From Elusimicrobiota bacterium (GTDB taxonomy: Bacteria; Elusimicrobiota; Elusimicrobia; UBA1565; UBA9628), in NCBI GenBank assembly GCA_016207605.1, contig JACQPJ010000028.1:1-48328 (forward strand): DNA of 48,328 nucleotides. The letters are read 5' to 3'. Below the pieces are notes generated by a model, which was not told where the DNA came from, searched no databases, and worked only from the letters and a program-made list of their open reading frames with translations. Every line of letters begins with the position of its first letter. The stretch's first letter is position 1. Shown here piece after piece: positions 9,368-18,079 of this stretch. Made by a program: the position numbers and the translations under genes.

Positions 9368-10438
9368 ATGGGCGGCCAAGACGTCGTGTTCTCGGGCATG
9401 CGCCCGACGGGGCGTCTGCACGTCGGCAACTATTGGGGCGCCCTGAAGAATTGGGTGGCGCTTCAGGATCGCTATCCCTGCTTCTTCTCCATCGTGGACT
9501 GGCATATGCTCACGACGGGGTACATGGACACCTCCCATCTCAACGACGACGTCCGCGAGATGGCGCTGGACTGGCTGGCGGCAGGGCTCGACCCCGCCAA
9601 GTGCGTGATCTTCCGGCAGTCCGACGTGCCCGAGCACGCGGAGCTGACGCTGCTGCTCGCGATGGTCACGCCGCTCTCCGCGCTGGAGAACAACCCGACG
9701 TGGAAGGAGCAGCTCCAGGAGTTGGCCAAGACGAAGGCGTCCCCGGCGTCCAGGGGCGCGGCCGCCGGCCGGGGCGGCGTCCCAAGGGCGGCCTACGAAC
9801 TGCGCACCTACGGGTTCCTCGGCTATCCCGTCATGCAGGCCTCCGACATTCTGATGTACCGCGGCACGAAGGTGCCGGTGGGTCAGGACCAGCTTCCGCA
9901 TCTGGAGCTTTCGCGCGAGATCGCGCGCCGGTTCAACCACGCCTTCGGCCCGGTCTTCCCCGAGCCCCAGCCCCTGCTCACGCCGACGCCGAAGGTCCCC
10001 GGCCTCGACGGGCGCAAGATGTCGAAGTCGTACGCGAACGCCGTGGATCTCTACGAGACGGAGGCCGCGCTCAAAACCAAGGTCCTGGCGGCCTACACCG
10101 ATCCCACGCGCGCGACCGCGACGTCCCCGGGCCACCCGGAGCCCTGCCCCGAGAACCCGCCGGGCTGTTCCGTGTACGCCCTGCACGCCTTGTACGCGGA
10201 CGCGGCGTTTTTGGCGCGGCGCGGGGACGAATGCCGGAACGGCCGCATCGGCTGCGCGGCCTGCAAGAAGGACCTGCTCGCCGAGATGTCGGGTCCCTTC
10301 GCGGAGTTCCGCCGCCGCCGGGACGAGGCGGCGCGCTCGGGGCGGGCCGAGGCCGTCCTGGCCGAGGGCGCGGCCAAGGCGCGCGCGGCCGCCCGCAAGA
10401 CCATGGCCGAGGTGCGCCGGGCGATGAGGATCGCGTGA
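9368..10438 (+). CDS. trpS: tryptophanyl-tRNA synthetase
   Basis: FSGMRPTGRLHVGNYWGALKNW; GFLGYPVMQASDILMYRGTKVPVGQDQLPHLELSREIARRFN; GRKMSKSYAN. Confidence 0.95.
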   Translation: MGGQDVVFSGMRPTGRLHVGNYWGALKNWVALQDRYPCFFSIVDWHMLTTGYMDTSHLNDDVREMALDWLAAGLDPAKCVIFRQSDVPEHAELTLLLAMVTPLSALENNPTWKEQLQELAKTKASPASRGAAAGRGGVPRAAYELRTYGFLGYPVMQASDILMYRGTKVPVGQDQLPHLELSREIARRFNHAFGPVFPEPQPLLTPTPKVPGLDGRKMSKSYANAVDLYETEAALKTKVLAAYTDPTRATATSPGHPEPCPENPPGCSVYALHALYADAAFLARRGDECRNGRIGCAACKKDLLAEMSGPFAEFRRRRDEAARSGRAEAVLAEGAAKARAAARKTMAEVRRAMRIA

Positions 10439-11250
10439 ACCCGGCCGAGAAGCCCTACCAGGTGACTCTGGACCTTTTCGAGGGGCCCCTCGACCTCCTG
10501 CTTTTCCTCGTCAAGAGGGACGACCTCGACATCCACAACGTCCCCATCGCGCACATCACCCGGGAGTACCTCGCCTACCTGGGGCTCATGAAGGAGCTCA
10601 ACCTCGACGTCGCGGGCGAATTCCTGGTCATGGCCGCCACGCTGATGGCCTACAAGGCCCGCGCGCTCCTGCCCAGCGCGGGCTCGGGCGAGGAGGACGA
10701 GGGTCCGGATCCGGCCATGGAGCTGGCGCAGAAGCTCCTCGAGTACCAGAAGTTCAAGGAAGCCTCCAAGTTCCTCGCCGGCCGCGCCGCGGAGATGTCG
10801 CGCGTCTTCTTCCGCGGCGCTCCCCGCTTCGAGGAGGCGGACAAAGCCCCGAACGTCTCCCTCTTCGGCCTGCTGGAGCATCTGCGCGGCATCTTGGCGG
10901 GCGCCGAGGACGCCGCGTCGCGGGAGGTCGCGGGAGAGGAGTTTCCCATCGAGGAGAAGATGGAGAAGCTCCTGGCCCTGCTGGCCGACCGTCCGATGAT
11001 CGCCTGGACGGAGCTCTTCGCCGGCGAGCGCCGGCGCCGCGGCATCATCGCCTGCTTCCTGGCCCTCCTCGAGCTGGTCAAGCTGCAGAAGGTCTTCGTG
11101 CGCCAGGACGACAATTTTTCCCTCATCCGCATCTTCAAGAAGGAGGCTTCCCTTGATGACGCCCGCCCCGTCCCCGGAGACCCCGGATATTCCGCCGAGT
11201 CCGCAGGCCCCGGAGAGCCCGCAGGACCCGACGCCCGCCTCGGAGCTTGA
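10435..11250 (+). CDS. scpA: segregation and condensation protein A
   Basis: GTG start overlapping trpS stop; YQVTLDLFEGPLDLLLFLVKRDDLDIHNVPIAHITREYLAYL. Confidence 0.92.
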   Translation: MNPAEKPYQVTLDLFEGPLDLLLFLVKRDDLDIHNVPIAHITREYLAYLGLMKELNLDVAGEFLVMAATLMAYKARALLPSAGSGEEDEGPDPAMELAQKLLEYQKFKEASKFLAGRAAEMSRVFFRGAPRFEEADKAPNVSLFGLLEHLRGILAGAEDAASREVAGEEFPIEEKMEKLLALLADRPMIAWTELFAGERRRRGIIACFLALLELVKLQKVFVRQDDNFSLIRIFKKEASLDDARPVPGDPGYSAESAGPGEPAGPDARLGA

Positions 11251-11896
11251 GGCCGCCGCGCCGGGCGGGCCCGCGCCCGCCGAGGACCCGGCGCTGCTGC
11301 GCCGCGCCTTGGAGGGCCTGCTCTTCGCCACCGACCGGCCCCTCTCAGCCGGCGAGCTGGGGCGCATCCTCGGGCTCAAGGACCAGGAGCGCGTCGTGGC
11401 CGCGGTCGACGAGCTGCGCCGGGATTTGGAGGCCGCGGGGGGCGGCTACCACCTTCTGGCCGTGGCCGAGGGCTGGCAGATGGCGACGCGTCCGGAGTTG
11501 GCGCCCTACCTGCGCCGGCTCTTCGCCGACCGCGCGACCATGCGCCTGTCCACCGCCGCCCAGGAGACGCTGGCCATCGTCGCCTACAAGCAGCCTCTCA
11601 CCCGCGCGGAGATCGAGGAGATCCGCGGCGTGGAGGTGATCGCGGCCCTGGAGACCATCCTCGAGAAGCGCCTGGCCAAGGTCGTGGGCCGCAAGGAGAC
11701 CGTCGGCCGCCCGCTCATGTACGGCACTACGCCCGAGTTCCTGCGCCACTTCGGCCTGAGGAGCATCGAGGACCTGCCGCCCTTGGACGACTTCGCTCCC
11801 GCGGACGCGGACTCCGCGGCCCCGCCGCCCGCCGTGCCCGCGCCGGCCGCGGCCGCCGCGGAGGGCGGGGACGCCGACCCCCTCTGGCCCCGGTGA
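11153..11896 (+). CDS. scpB: segregation and condensation protein B
   Basis: ALEGLLFATDRPLSAGELGRILG...QMATRPELAPYLRRLF...LSTAAQETLAIVAYKQPLTRAEIEEIRGVE. Confidence 0.92.
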   Translation: MMTPAPSPETPDIPPSPQAPESPQDPTPASELEAAAPGGPAPAEDPALLRRALEGLLFATDRPLSAGELGRILGLKDQERVVAAVDELRRDLEAAGGGYHLLAVAEGWQMATRPELAPYLRRLFADRATMRLSTAAQETLAIVAYKQPLTRAEIEEIRGVEVIAALETILEKRLAKVVGRKETVGRPLMYGTTPEFLRHFGLRSIEDLPPLDDFAPADADSAAPPPAVPAPAAAAAEGGDADPLWPR

Positions 11897-11906
11897 GGAG
11901 CCGGCG

Positions 11907-13367
11907 CTGAAGCTCCTCTTCGTCGCGAGCGAGGCGGTCCCCTTCTGCAAGACGGGGGGGCTGGCCGACGCGGCGGCAGGGCTGGCGCGCCGCCTGGGCG
12001 GCCTGGGCCATGAGGTCCTGCTGGTCCTGCCCGGCTACCGGGCCGCGCGCGCGGCGGCGGCCGGGGCGGGCGCGCCGCGCCCTCTCGGGGTGCCCTTCGC
12101 CGGCGGGACCGTCTCGGCCGGCCTGCGCGTCCTGCGCGGCGGCGTCACGGCCGCTTTCGTGGAGCATCCGCCGTTTTTCGACCGGGCGGGCCTCTACGGA
12201 GAGGCGGGGCGCGACTACGAGGACAACGGCGACCGCTTCGCGTTCTTCGCGCGCGCCGCCCTGGAGGCCGCCAAGGCCGAGGGCTTCCGCCCCGACGTCG
12301 TGCACGCCCACGACTGGCAGGCAGGCCTGGCCTGCGCGCATCTCAAGCGGACGTTCGCCCGCGACCCTCATTTCGCCGCCGCCGGCTGCGTGTTCACGGT
12401 CCACAACCTGGCCTATCAAGGCAATTTCCCGCGCGCCGCCCTGGAGCGCGCCGGCTTCGGGCCGGAGGAGTGGGCCGAGGAGGGCCTGGAGTTCCACGGC
12501 CGCGTCAGCTATCTCAAGGCGGGCCTCGCCTACGCCGACCGGCTCACCACGGTGAGCCCCGCCTACGCCCGCGAGATCCAGGAGTCCGGCGCGCGCGGCT
12601 TCGGCTTCGAGGAGCTCCTGCGCCGGCGCTCCGCCGTCTTGAGCGGCGTGCTCAACGGGCTGGACACGCAGGCCTGGGATCCGTCCCGCGACGCGGCGCT
12701 CCCGCGCCGCTACGGCCCCGCGGACGCGGCCGCCGGGAAGGCGGCCTGCAAGGAGGCGCTGCGGCGCGAGTGCGGGCTCGCGGCGCTCTCCGACCGGCCG
12801 CTTCTGGGCGTCGTCTCGCGTCTGGACCCGCAGAAGGGGCTGGACCTCGTCTTGTCCGCGGTCGAGCCGCGTCTGGACCGCGTCCAGCTCGTCGCGCTCG
12901 GCTCGGGAGACCCCGCGCTGGCGCGGGCGTTCGCCGCGCTGGCCGGCTGCCGGCCGGACGCCGCGGCCTTCCGCGGCGCCTTCGACGAGGGCTTCTCGCG
13001 CCGGGTGTACGCGGCCTGCGACCTGTTTCTGATGCCCTCGCGCTTCGAGCCCTGCGGGCTCAGCCAGCTCATCGCGATGCGCTACGGCGCCGTGCCCGTG
13101 GCCGCGCGCACCGGCGGGCTGGCGGACACCGTTTTCGAGGAGGATGCCCCCGGGCGCCCGGCCAACGGATTCCTATGCCCCCCGGACGACGCCGCGGGCC
13201 TGGCCGCCGCGCTCGACCGCGCCCTGGCCGCCTGGCCCGGCCCGGCCTGGCGCGCCCGCGCGCGCGCCGGGATGGCCGGGGACTATTCCTGGGACCGCGC
13301 CGCGGCGGACTATCTCGCGATCTACCGCGCGGCGTCGCGGGCGGGCCGCGAGGAGGCGCGGGCGTGA
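11907..13367 (+). CDS. glgA: glycogen synthase (GT5); apparent CTG start
   Basis: LKLLFVASEAVPFCKTGGLADAAAGLARRLGGLGHEVLLVLPGY begins at CTG 11907, 6 nt after GAGGAG; DVVHAHDWQAGL, FEPCGLSQLIAMRYGAVPVAARTGGLADTV. Confidence 0.93.
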   Translation: MKLLFVASEAVPFCKTGGLADAAAGLARRLGGLGHEVLLVLPGYRAARAAAAGAGAPRPLGVPFAGGTVSAGLRVLRGGVTAAFVEHPPFFDRAGLYGEAGRDYEDNGDRFAFFARAALEAAKAEGFRPDVVHAHDWQAGLACAHLKRTFARDPHFAAAGCVFTVHNLAYQGNFPRAALERAGFGPEEWAEEGLEFHGRVSYLKAGLAYADRLTTVSPAYAREIQESGARGFGFEELLRRRSAVLSGVLNGLDTQAWDPSRDAALPRRYGPADAAAGKAACKEALRRECGLAALSDRPLLGVVSRLDPQKGLDLVLSAVEPRLDRVQLVALGSGDPALARAFAALAGCRPDAAAFRGAFDEGFSRRVYAACDLFLMPSRFEPCGLSQLIAMRYGAVPVAARTGGLADTVFEEDAPGRPANGFLCPPDDAAGLAAALDRALAAWPGPAWRARARAGMAGDYSWDRAAADYLAIYRAASRAGREEARA

Positions 13368-14887
13368 GCGCGGGCTGGATCGGGCGCTTGGGGCCGCCGG
13401 CCCTGCTGGCGTCGGCCCTGGCCTGCGCTTGGGCGGGCTGGCGGCGCGCGCCGGCGCGGGCGGCGCTGGCCGCCGTGGACGCGCGGGAGTTCGCGGCCCT
13501 GGCCGGCCGCGAGCCCGCCGCCGCCGGAGACCTCTGGGAGCGGCTCAAGATCATGGGCGTCTCGGCCGCGCTGCTGCGCGAGGAGACCCTGGCCGACCTC
13601 GCGGCGCGCGGGGAGGTCCTCTCCTTCGGCTCCGCCGAGGTCGAGAAGTGGCGGGCGGCGGGCTTGGTCGCGCCGGACTCGCCCCTGCGCGGAGGCACCC
13701 TCTGGGCCCGCGATCCGCGCGCGCTGGAGCGGGCGGCCGCGGCCCTGGCGGTCCGCGGCGTGGACGCGGCGACGACGTCCTTCGCCGGCGCGCGCGCGCT
13801 GGCCCTGCCGGCCGGGATCGATCCCGCCGCATTTCCGGCGGGGTTCCAGCCGGCCGCGGTCGAGGCGCTGGCCTCGGCCGGCCTGCTGCCCGTGGCGGAG
13901 CCCGCGGGCGCGACGGCGGAGGTCGTGGGGCAGGCGTTCCGGGTTCGGACCCTGCCCGCGGACGCGTCCGCGGCCGACGTCCTGCGCGCGGCCTACGGCC
14001 GTCCCCTGCGCCTGATCGTCTTCCGTCCGCGCCCGGGCCTGGATTTGGAGGCCCAGCTCGACGCTTTGCGCGCGTCCCTGCGCGTCCTGCGCGCCGCGGG
14101 CTTGCCCGCGGTCCCGCCGCCGCCCGCGCCGCCGCCGGCGGAGCCCGCTCCCGTTCGGCGCGCGCGTCTGGCGCTGGTTTGGCTCCTGGGGGCCTTGGGC
14201 CCCCTGGCCGCGGTGCGCGCGGCGCTGGAGGGCGCGCGCCGCGCGCGGCCCCTGGCGTGCCGCTTCGCCGCGGCGGCGCCCGCAGGACAGGTGCTGGCGG
14301 GCTTGGCCGCGGCCCAGGCCGCGGCCGCCCTCGCGGGTCTGGCCGCGCTCGGCGTCTCGCCCGCGGGCTGGAACGGGAGCGGGGACCGCGCCTGGATGCT
14401 GTGGACGTGGTGCGCGCCGCTGGCCGCGGGCGGGGCGATCCTCTTGGGCGCCAAGCCTCCCGGCGGGCGCTTTTGGTCCTCGCCGGTCAGGCGGGGGGAC
14501 GTCGCCGCGGCCGCGGGCCTGGCGCTGGCCGCGGCCCTGCTGCTGGCGCCGCGCGTTTTTCTGCGCCTGCCGGCGCTTTGGGACGAGGTCGAGCGCCTGC
14601 CGGCGCCGTGGTGGTGGGCCTGGCGCTGGCGCGAGGCCGCGCTCGGCGTCCCCGCCCTCGTCGTCGCCTTGTTCCAGATCGAGGCCGCGGCGGCCCGCCC
14701 TTCCGAGCCGCCGTCGGATCCCCGGGCCTGGCTTTGGCTCGGCCTGCTGGCGCCGGCGGGGATGATCGCGGCGCTGGGCAGCGGGGTGCCGGCGCCCGTC
14801 GTGCTGGCGCACGGCGCCGGGGCCTGCGTCCTGGGCGCCGCGCTCGCCGCCGTCCTGGCCGGGCTGCGGGGGCTGTGGAAGCGATGA
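13364..14887 (+). CDS. polytopic membrane protein, DUF5693-like (tentative)
   Basis: GTG start overlapping glgA stop; extracytoplasmic N-terminal part then many hydrophobic segments. Confidence 0.5.
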   Translation: MSAGWIGRLGPPALLASALACAWAGWRRAPARAALAAVDAREFAALAGREPAAAGDLWERLKIMGVSAALLREETLADLAARGEVLSFGSAEVEKWRAAGLVAPDSPLRGGTLWARDPRALERAAAALAVRGVDAATTSFAGARALALPAGIDPAAFPAGFQPAAVEALASAGLLPVAEPAGATAEVVGQAFRVRTLPADASAADVLRAAYGRPLRLIVFRPRPGLDLEAQLDALRASLRVLRAAGLPAVPPPPAPPPAEPAPVRRARLALVWLLGALGPLAAVRAALEGARRARPLACRFAAAAPAGQVLAGLAAAQAAAALAGLAALGVSPAGWNGSGDRAWMLWTWCAPLAAGGAILLGAKPPGGRFWSSPVRRGDVAAAAGLALAAALLLAPRVFLRLPALWDEVERLPAPWWWAWRWREAALGVPALVVALFQIEAAAARPSEPPSDPRAWLWLGLLAPAGMIAALGSGVPAPVVLAHGAGACVLGAALAAVLAGLRGLWKR

Positions 14888-15621
14888 AGTCCCGCGCCCT
14901 CTGGGTCTTCGCCTTCGCCGCGGCGGCGGGGCTGGCCGCCCAGACCCTTCTGGTCCTGGAGCGTCAATGCCGGCGCCTGGAGGACGTTCTGGCCGGCGAC
15001 CTGCGCGTGGTCTTTTTCCTGCGCTCGCCGCTCGAGGAGAGCCGCCGCAAGATCGCGGAGGAGACCCTGCGCGCCCAGCCCGAGGCGGCCGAGGTGCGCT
15101 ACGTTTCCCCCGGGCAGGCCTTGGCTTTCCTGCGCCGCGAGGACCCGGAGCTCGTGGACGCGGTCGCCCTCGTGGGCGACAACCCCCTGCCCGGCGCCTT
15201 CGAGGTCAAGCCCGCCTCCGAGTCGCTGTCGCGCCTCGCCGCCTGGATCGGCGCCGCGCAGGGGCTGGGCGATTGGTCGGACGTGCGCTGGAAGCCGGCG
15301 CAATTGGCGGCCGCGCTGCGCGCGCGCCTTTACGCGCGCTGGCTGCGCTTGATGCTGAGCAGCCTGCTCTGCGCGGCCGCGGGCCTGGCCCTGTGGGCCC
15401 TGGCGCGGCGCCTGCGCCGCGGCGGCGCCGACGAGGCGGCGCTGGCGCTGGCCGGCGCCCTGGGAGGCGCGGCGGGGCTGGCGCTGGGAGCGCTCGCGGC
15501 GTGGCCTCTCGCCCGCGCCGGGCCGCTGTGGTCCTGGCCGCCGGCCTGGACCCAGGCGCTGGTCGCGGCCGCCTGCGCGGCCCTGGGCTGGTCTCTCTCC
15601 CTATGGCGCGCCGAGCCGTGA
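14884..15621 (+). CDS. ftsX: FtsX-like cell division permease
   Basis: TM1, then LAGDLRVVFFLRSPLEESRRKIAEETLRAQPEAAEVRYVSPGQALAFLRRE...NPLPGAFEVKP, C-terminal TMs; no ftsE adjacent. Confidence 0.82.
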   Translation: MKSRALWVFAFAAAAGLAAQTLLVLERQCRRLEDVLAGDLRVVFFLRSPLEESRRKIAEETLRAQPEAAEVRYVSPGQALAFLRREDPELVDAVALVGDNPLPGAFEVKPASESLSRLAAWIGAAQGLGDWSDVRWKPAQLAAALRARLYARWLRLMLSSLLCAAAGLALWALARRLRRGGADEAALALAGALGGAAGLALGALAAWPLARAGPLWSWPPAWTQALVAAACAALGWSLSLWRAEP

Positions 15622-16730
15622 TCTTAGGGTCCTTAGCGCTCGTCCTGCTGGCGGCGCCGGCCGCGCACGGGCAGATCGGGCGCAAGAAGAAGGAGCTGGC
15701 CCGCATCCAGAGCGAGCTGCGCCGGACGCTGGCCGAGCTCGATTCCCTGCGCGTCTCCCAGGGGGCGCTCGGCCAGGACGTCAGCCGCCTGGAGGGGCTC
15801 GACGGCGAGTCCCGGCGGAGGCTGGAACGGCTCCGGACCGACGTCGCGAGGGCCGAGACGCGCCGCGCGGAGCTCCAGGCGCGCCTCGCCGCCGCCGCCC
15901 AAGTGGGGGACTTCTGGCGCTCCGCGCTCGAGTCCGAGGCCGCGCACTTGGCCGCGGCTCGCGCCGACCGTTCGGACTTCCACGGCGCGCGGGAGCTGTG
16001 GAGCGAGGAGTTCCGCCGCGCGGCCGTCCTGGAGAAGGCGCGCCACCTCCGGGGCCTGCAGGGCTTCCGCCGGCGCACCGAGCAGGACGAGTCCCAGGCC
16101 CGCCGCCGCGCCGCGGAGCTCGCGGGGAGCCGCCGCCGCGCGCAGGAGGAGCGCGAGCGCCGCCGGCGCGAGTACGAGGCCAAAAAGGCCGAGCTGGCCG
16201 CGACCCAGGCGCGCGTCGCCGAGGCCGCGCGCAAGGCCCGGGAGCTGGAGGAGTCGGCCAAGGCCATGTCCGCCCTGATCGAGCGCCTGGCGCGCCGGGC
16301 CGGGGCGGCTCAGCGCCCCGGCCGCCTCGACCTTCCGCCCCGCTCCCTCCCCTGGCCCGCGCGGGGCGCGGTCTTGAACGGCTTCGGCCGCGAGCGGGAC
16401 GCGCGCCTGGGCACCTGGGTCGTGCGCGAGGGCATCCTGCTGGGCACGGCGCCCGGGGCGGCAGTCGCGGCGGTCGCGGCGGGCAAGCTTATCTTCGCCG
16501 GCCTGTTCCGCTCCTACGGCCGCGTCGCGATCGTCGATCACGGCGGAGGCTTCTTCAGCGTCTACGGCTTCCTGGGCGCCGTTCTCAAGGAAAAAGGCGC
16601 GGTGGTGGCCGCCGGGGAGCGCATCGCCGACGCCGGTCCCGCGCAGGACGGCGGCCGCGTGTACTTCGAGATCCGGCGCGGGGCGCAGGCCCTCGACCCC
16701 CTGGCCTGGCTGCAACCCCTAAACAGATGA
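15603..16730 (+). CDS. envC: murein hydrolase activator EnvC-like, coiled coil plus M23/LytM domain
   Basis: ATG 15603; signal peptide; long coiled coil; GRVAIVDHGGGFFSVYGFLGAVLKEKGAVVAAGERIADAG...VYFEIRRGAQALDPLAWL. Confidence 0.85.
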   Translation: MARRAVILGSLALVLLAAPAAHGQIGRKKKELARIQSELRRTLAELDSLRVSQGALGQDVSRLEGLDGESRRRLERLRTDVARAETRRAELQARLAAAAQVGDFWRSALESEAAHLAAARADRSDFHGARELWSEEFRRAAVLEKARHLRGLQGFRRRTEQDESQARRRAAELAGSRRRAQEERERRRREYEAKKAELAATQARVAEAARKARELEESAKAMSALIERLARRAGAAQRPGRLDLPPRSLPWPARGAVLNGFGRERDARLGTWVVREGILLGTAPGAAVAAVAAGKLIFAGLFRSYGRVAIVDHGGGFFSVYGFLGAVLKEKGAVVAAGERIADAGPAQDGGRVYFEIRRGAQALDPLAWLQPLNR

Positions 16731-16845
16731 ACCACGAAGACACCAAGACACAAAGAGACAGGGGCGCGGCGGGGAAGAAAGCCGCAAAGAAGGTTTTTTA
16801 CTTCTTTCTTTTCCTTGTGTCTTTGTGTCTTCGTGGTTTTCCAGC
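16727..16845. mobile_element. MITE-like inverted repeat insertion at the 5' end of ctpA
   Basis: Left arm AACCACGAAGACACCAAGACACAAAGA (16730-16756) matches 25/27 to the reverse complement of the right arm TCCTTGTGTCTTTGTGTCTTCGTGGTT (16812-16838). Confidence 0.8.
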
Positions 16846-18079
16846 CCGGGCGGAGACCCGGGCCGACAAGACCTACGAGCAGCTCAAGCTCCTGGTCGAC
16901 ATCCTGGGCTACGTCCAGGACGATTATGTCGACGACTCGGACGCGCGTAAGCTGGTCTACGGCGCGGCCCGGGGCCTGGTCGGCACGCTCGATCCCTTTT
17001 CCCAGTTCCTCGACCCGGAGCTCAACCGCGAGCTGAAGTCCGAGACCGAAGGCCAGTTCGGCGGCGTCGGCCTGCGCTTGGCGCTCAAGGACGGCTGGCT
17101 GACGGTGATGACGCCGATGCCCGGCACGCCCGCCTACCGCCTGGGAATCCTGCCCGGGGACCGCGTCGCGGAGATCGACGGGGCGCCGACCAAGGAGCTG
17201 GAGCTGGAGGAGGCCCTCAAGCGCATGCGCGGCGCCCCGGGCACGGCGGTCCGCGTCAAGCTGCTGCGCGGCTCGGGGCCCGGCGGCGCGGCCGAAGGAG
17301 CCGTCCGCGACCTGGAGATCACGCGCGAGCTCATCAAGATCGACTCCGTGGTCTGGCGCCGCCTGGAGTCCGGCGCGGGCTACGTCCGCGTCCTGGAGTT
17401 CAGCTCCAAGACGGTGGAGGATTTGGCCGACGCTCTCAAGCAGCTCGCGGCCTCGGGCATTTCCGGCCTCGTTTTGGACTTGCGCGACGACCCCGGCGGC
17501 CTCCTCTCCGCCGCGGTCGAGACGGCCTCGCTCTTCCTCGGCGAGGGCAAGCTCGTCGTCTACACCCAAGGCCGCCGGCCGGAGAGCCGCCAGGACTTCA
17601 ACGCCGGGCTCAAGGCGCCCTACGAGTCCTTGCCGCTGGTCGTGCTGATCAACGGCGGCTCGGCGTCGGCCTCGGAGATCGTGGCCGGGGCGCTCCAGGA
17701 CCACAAGCGCGCGGCCGTCGTCGGGCAGCGCAGCTACGGCAAGGGTAGCGTGCAGTCGCTCATCCCCCTGCCGGACGGCTCGGGCCTGCGCCTGACCGTC
17801 GCGCGCTACTACACGCCCAGCGGCCGCTCCATCCACCGCGACGGAAAGAACAAGGACTGGGGCATCCGTCCGGACGCGGCGGTGGAGGTCGCCGCGGAGG
17901 TCGAAGCCAAGCTCTACGCCCAGTGGGAGACCGTCTACGCCAAGGACAAGGCGCCGCGCTCCGCGGTCAAGCCCGAGGACATGGTCCGCGACGAGCAGCT
18001 CGACCGCGCCGTGGAGCTCCTCAAGGTCCGCGCCGCGCCGGCTCTCCCGGCGTCCGCCAAGGCCGGCGCCGGCGCGTGA
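16727..18079 (+). CDS. ctpA: carboxyl-terminal processing protease, S41 family
   Basis: LDPFSQFLDPE, PDZ domain GQFGGVGLRLALKDG, VLDLRDDPGGLL, NGGSASASEIVAGALQDHKRA, GQRSYGKGSVQ; starts at ATG 16727 overlapping envC stop. Confidence 0.94.
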   Translation: MNHEDTKTQRDRGAAGKKAAKKVFYFFLFLVSLCLRGFPARAETRADKTYEQLKLLVDILGYVQDDYVDDSDARKLVYGAARGLVGTLDPFSQFLDPELNRELKSETEGQFGGVGLRLALKDGWLTVMTPMPGTPAYRLGILPGDRVAEIDGAPTKELELEEALKRMRGAPGTAVRVKLLRGSGPGGAAEGAVRDLEITRELIKIDSVVWRRLESGAGYVRVLEFSSKTVEDLADALKQLAASGISGLVLDLRDDPGGLLSAAVETASLFLGEGKLVVYTQGRRPESRQDFNAGLKAPYESLPLVVLINGGSASASEIVAGALQDHKRAAVVGQRSYGKGSVQSLIPLPDGSGLRLTVARYYTPSGRSIHRDGKNKDWGIRPDAAVEVAAEVEAKLYAQWETVYAKDKAPRSAVKPEDMVRDEQLDRAVELLKVRAAPALPASAKAGAGA

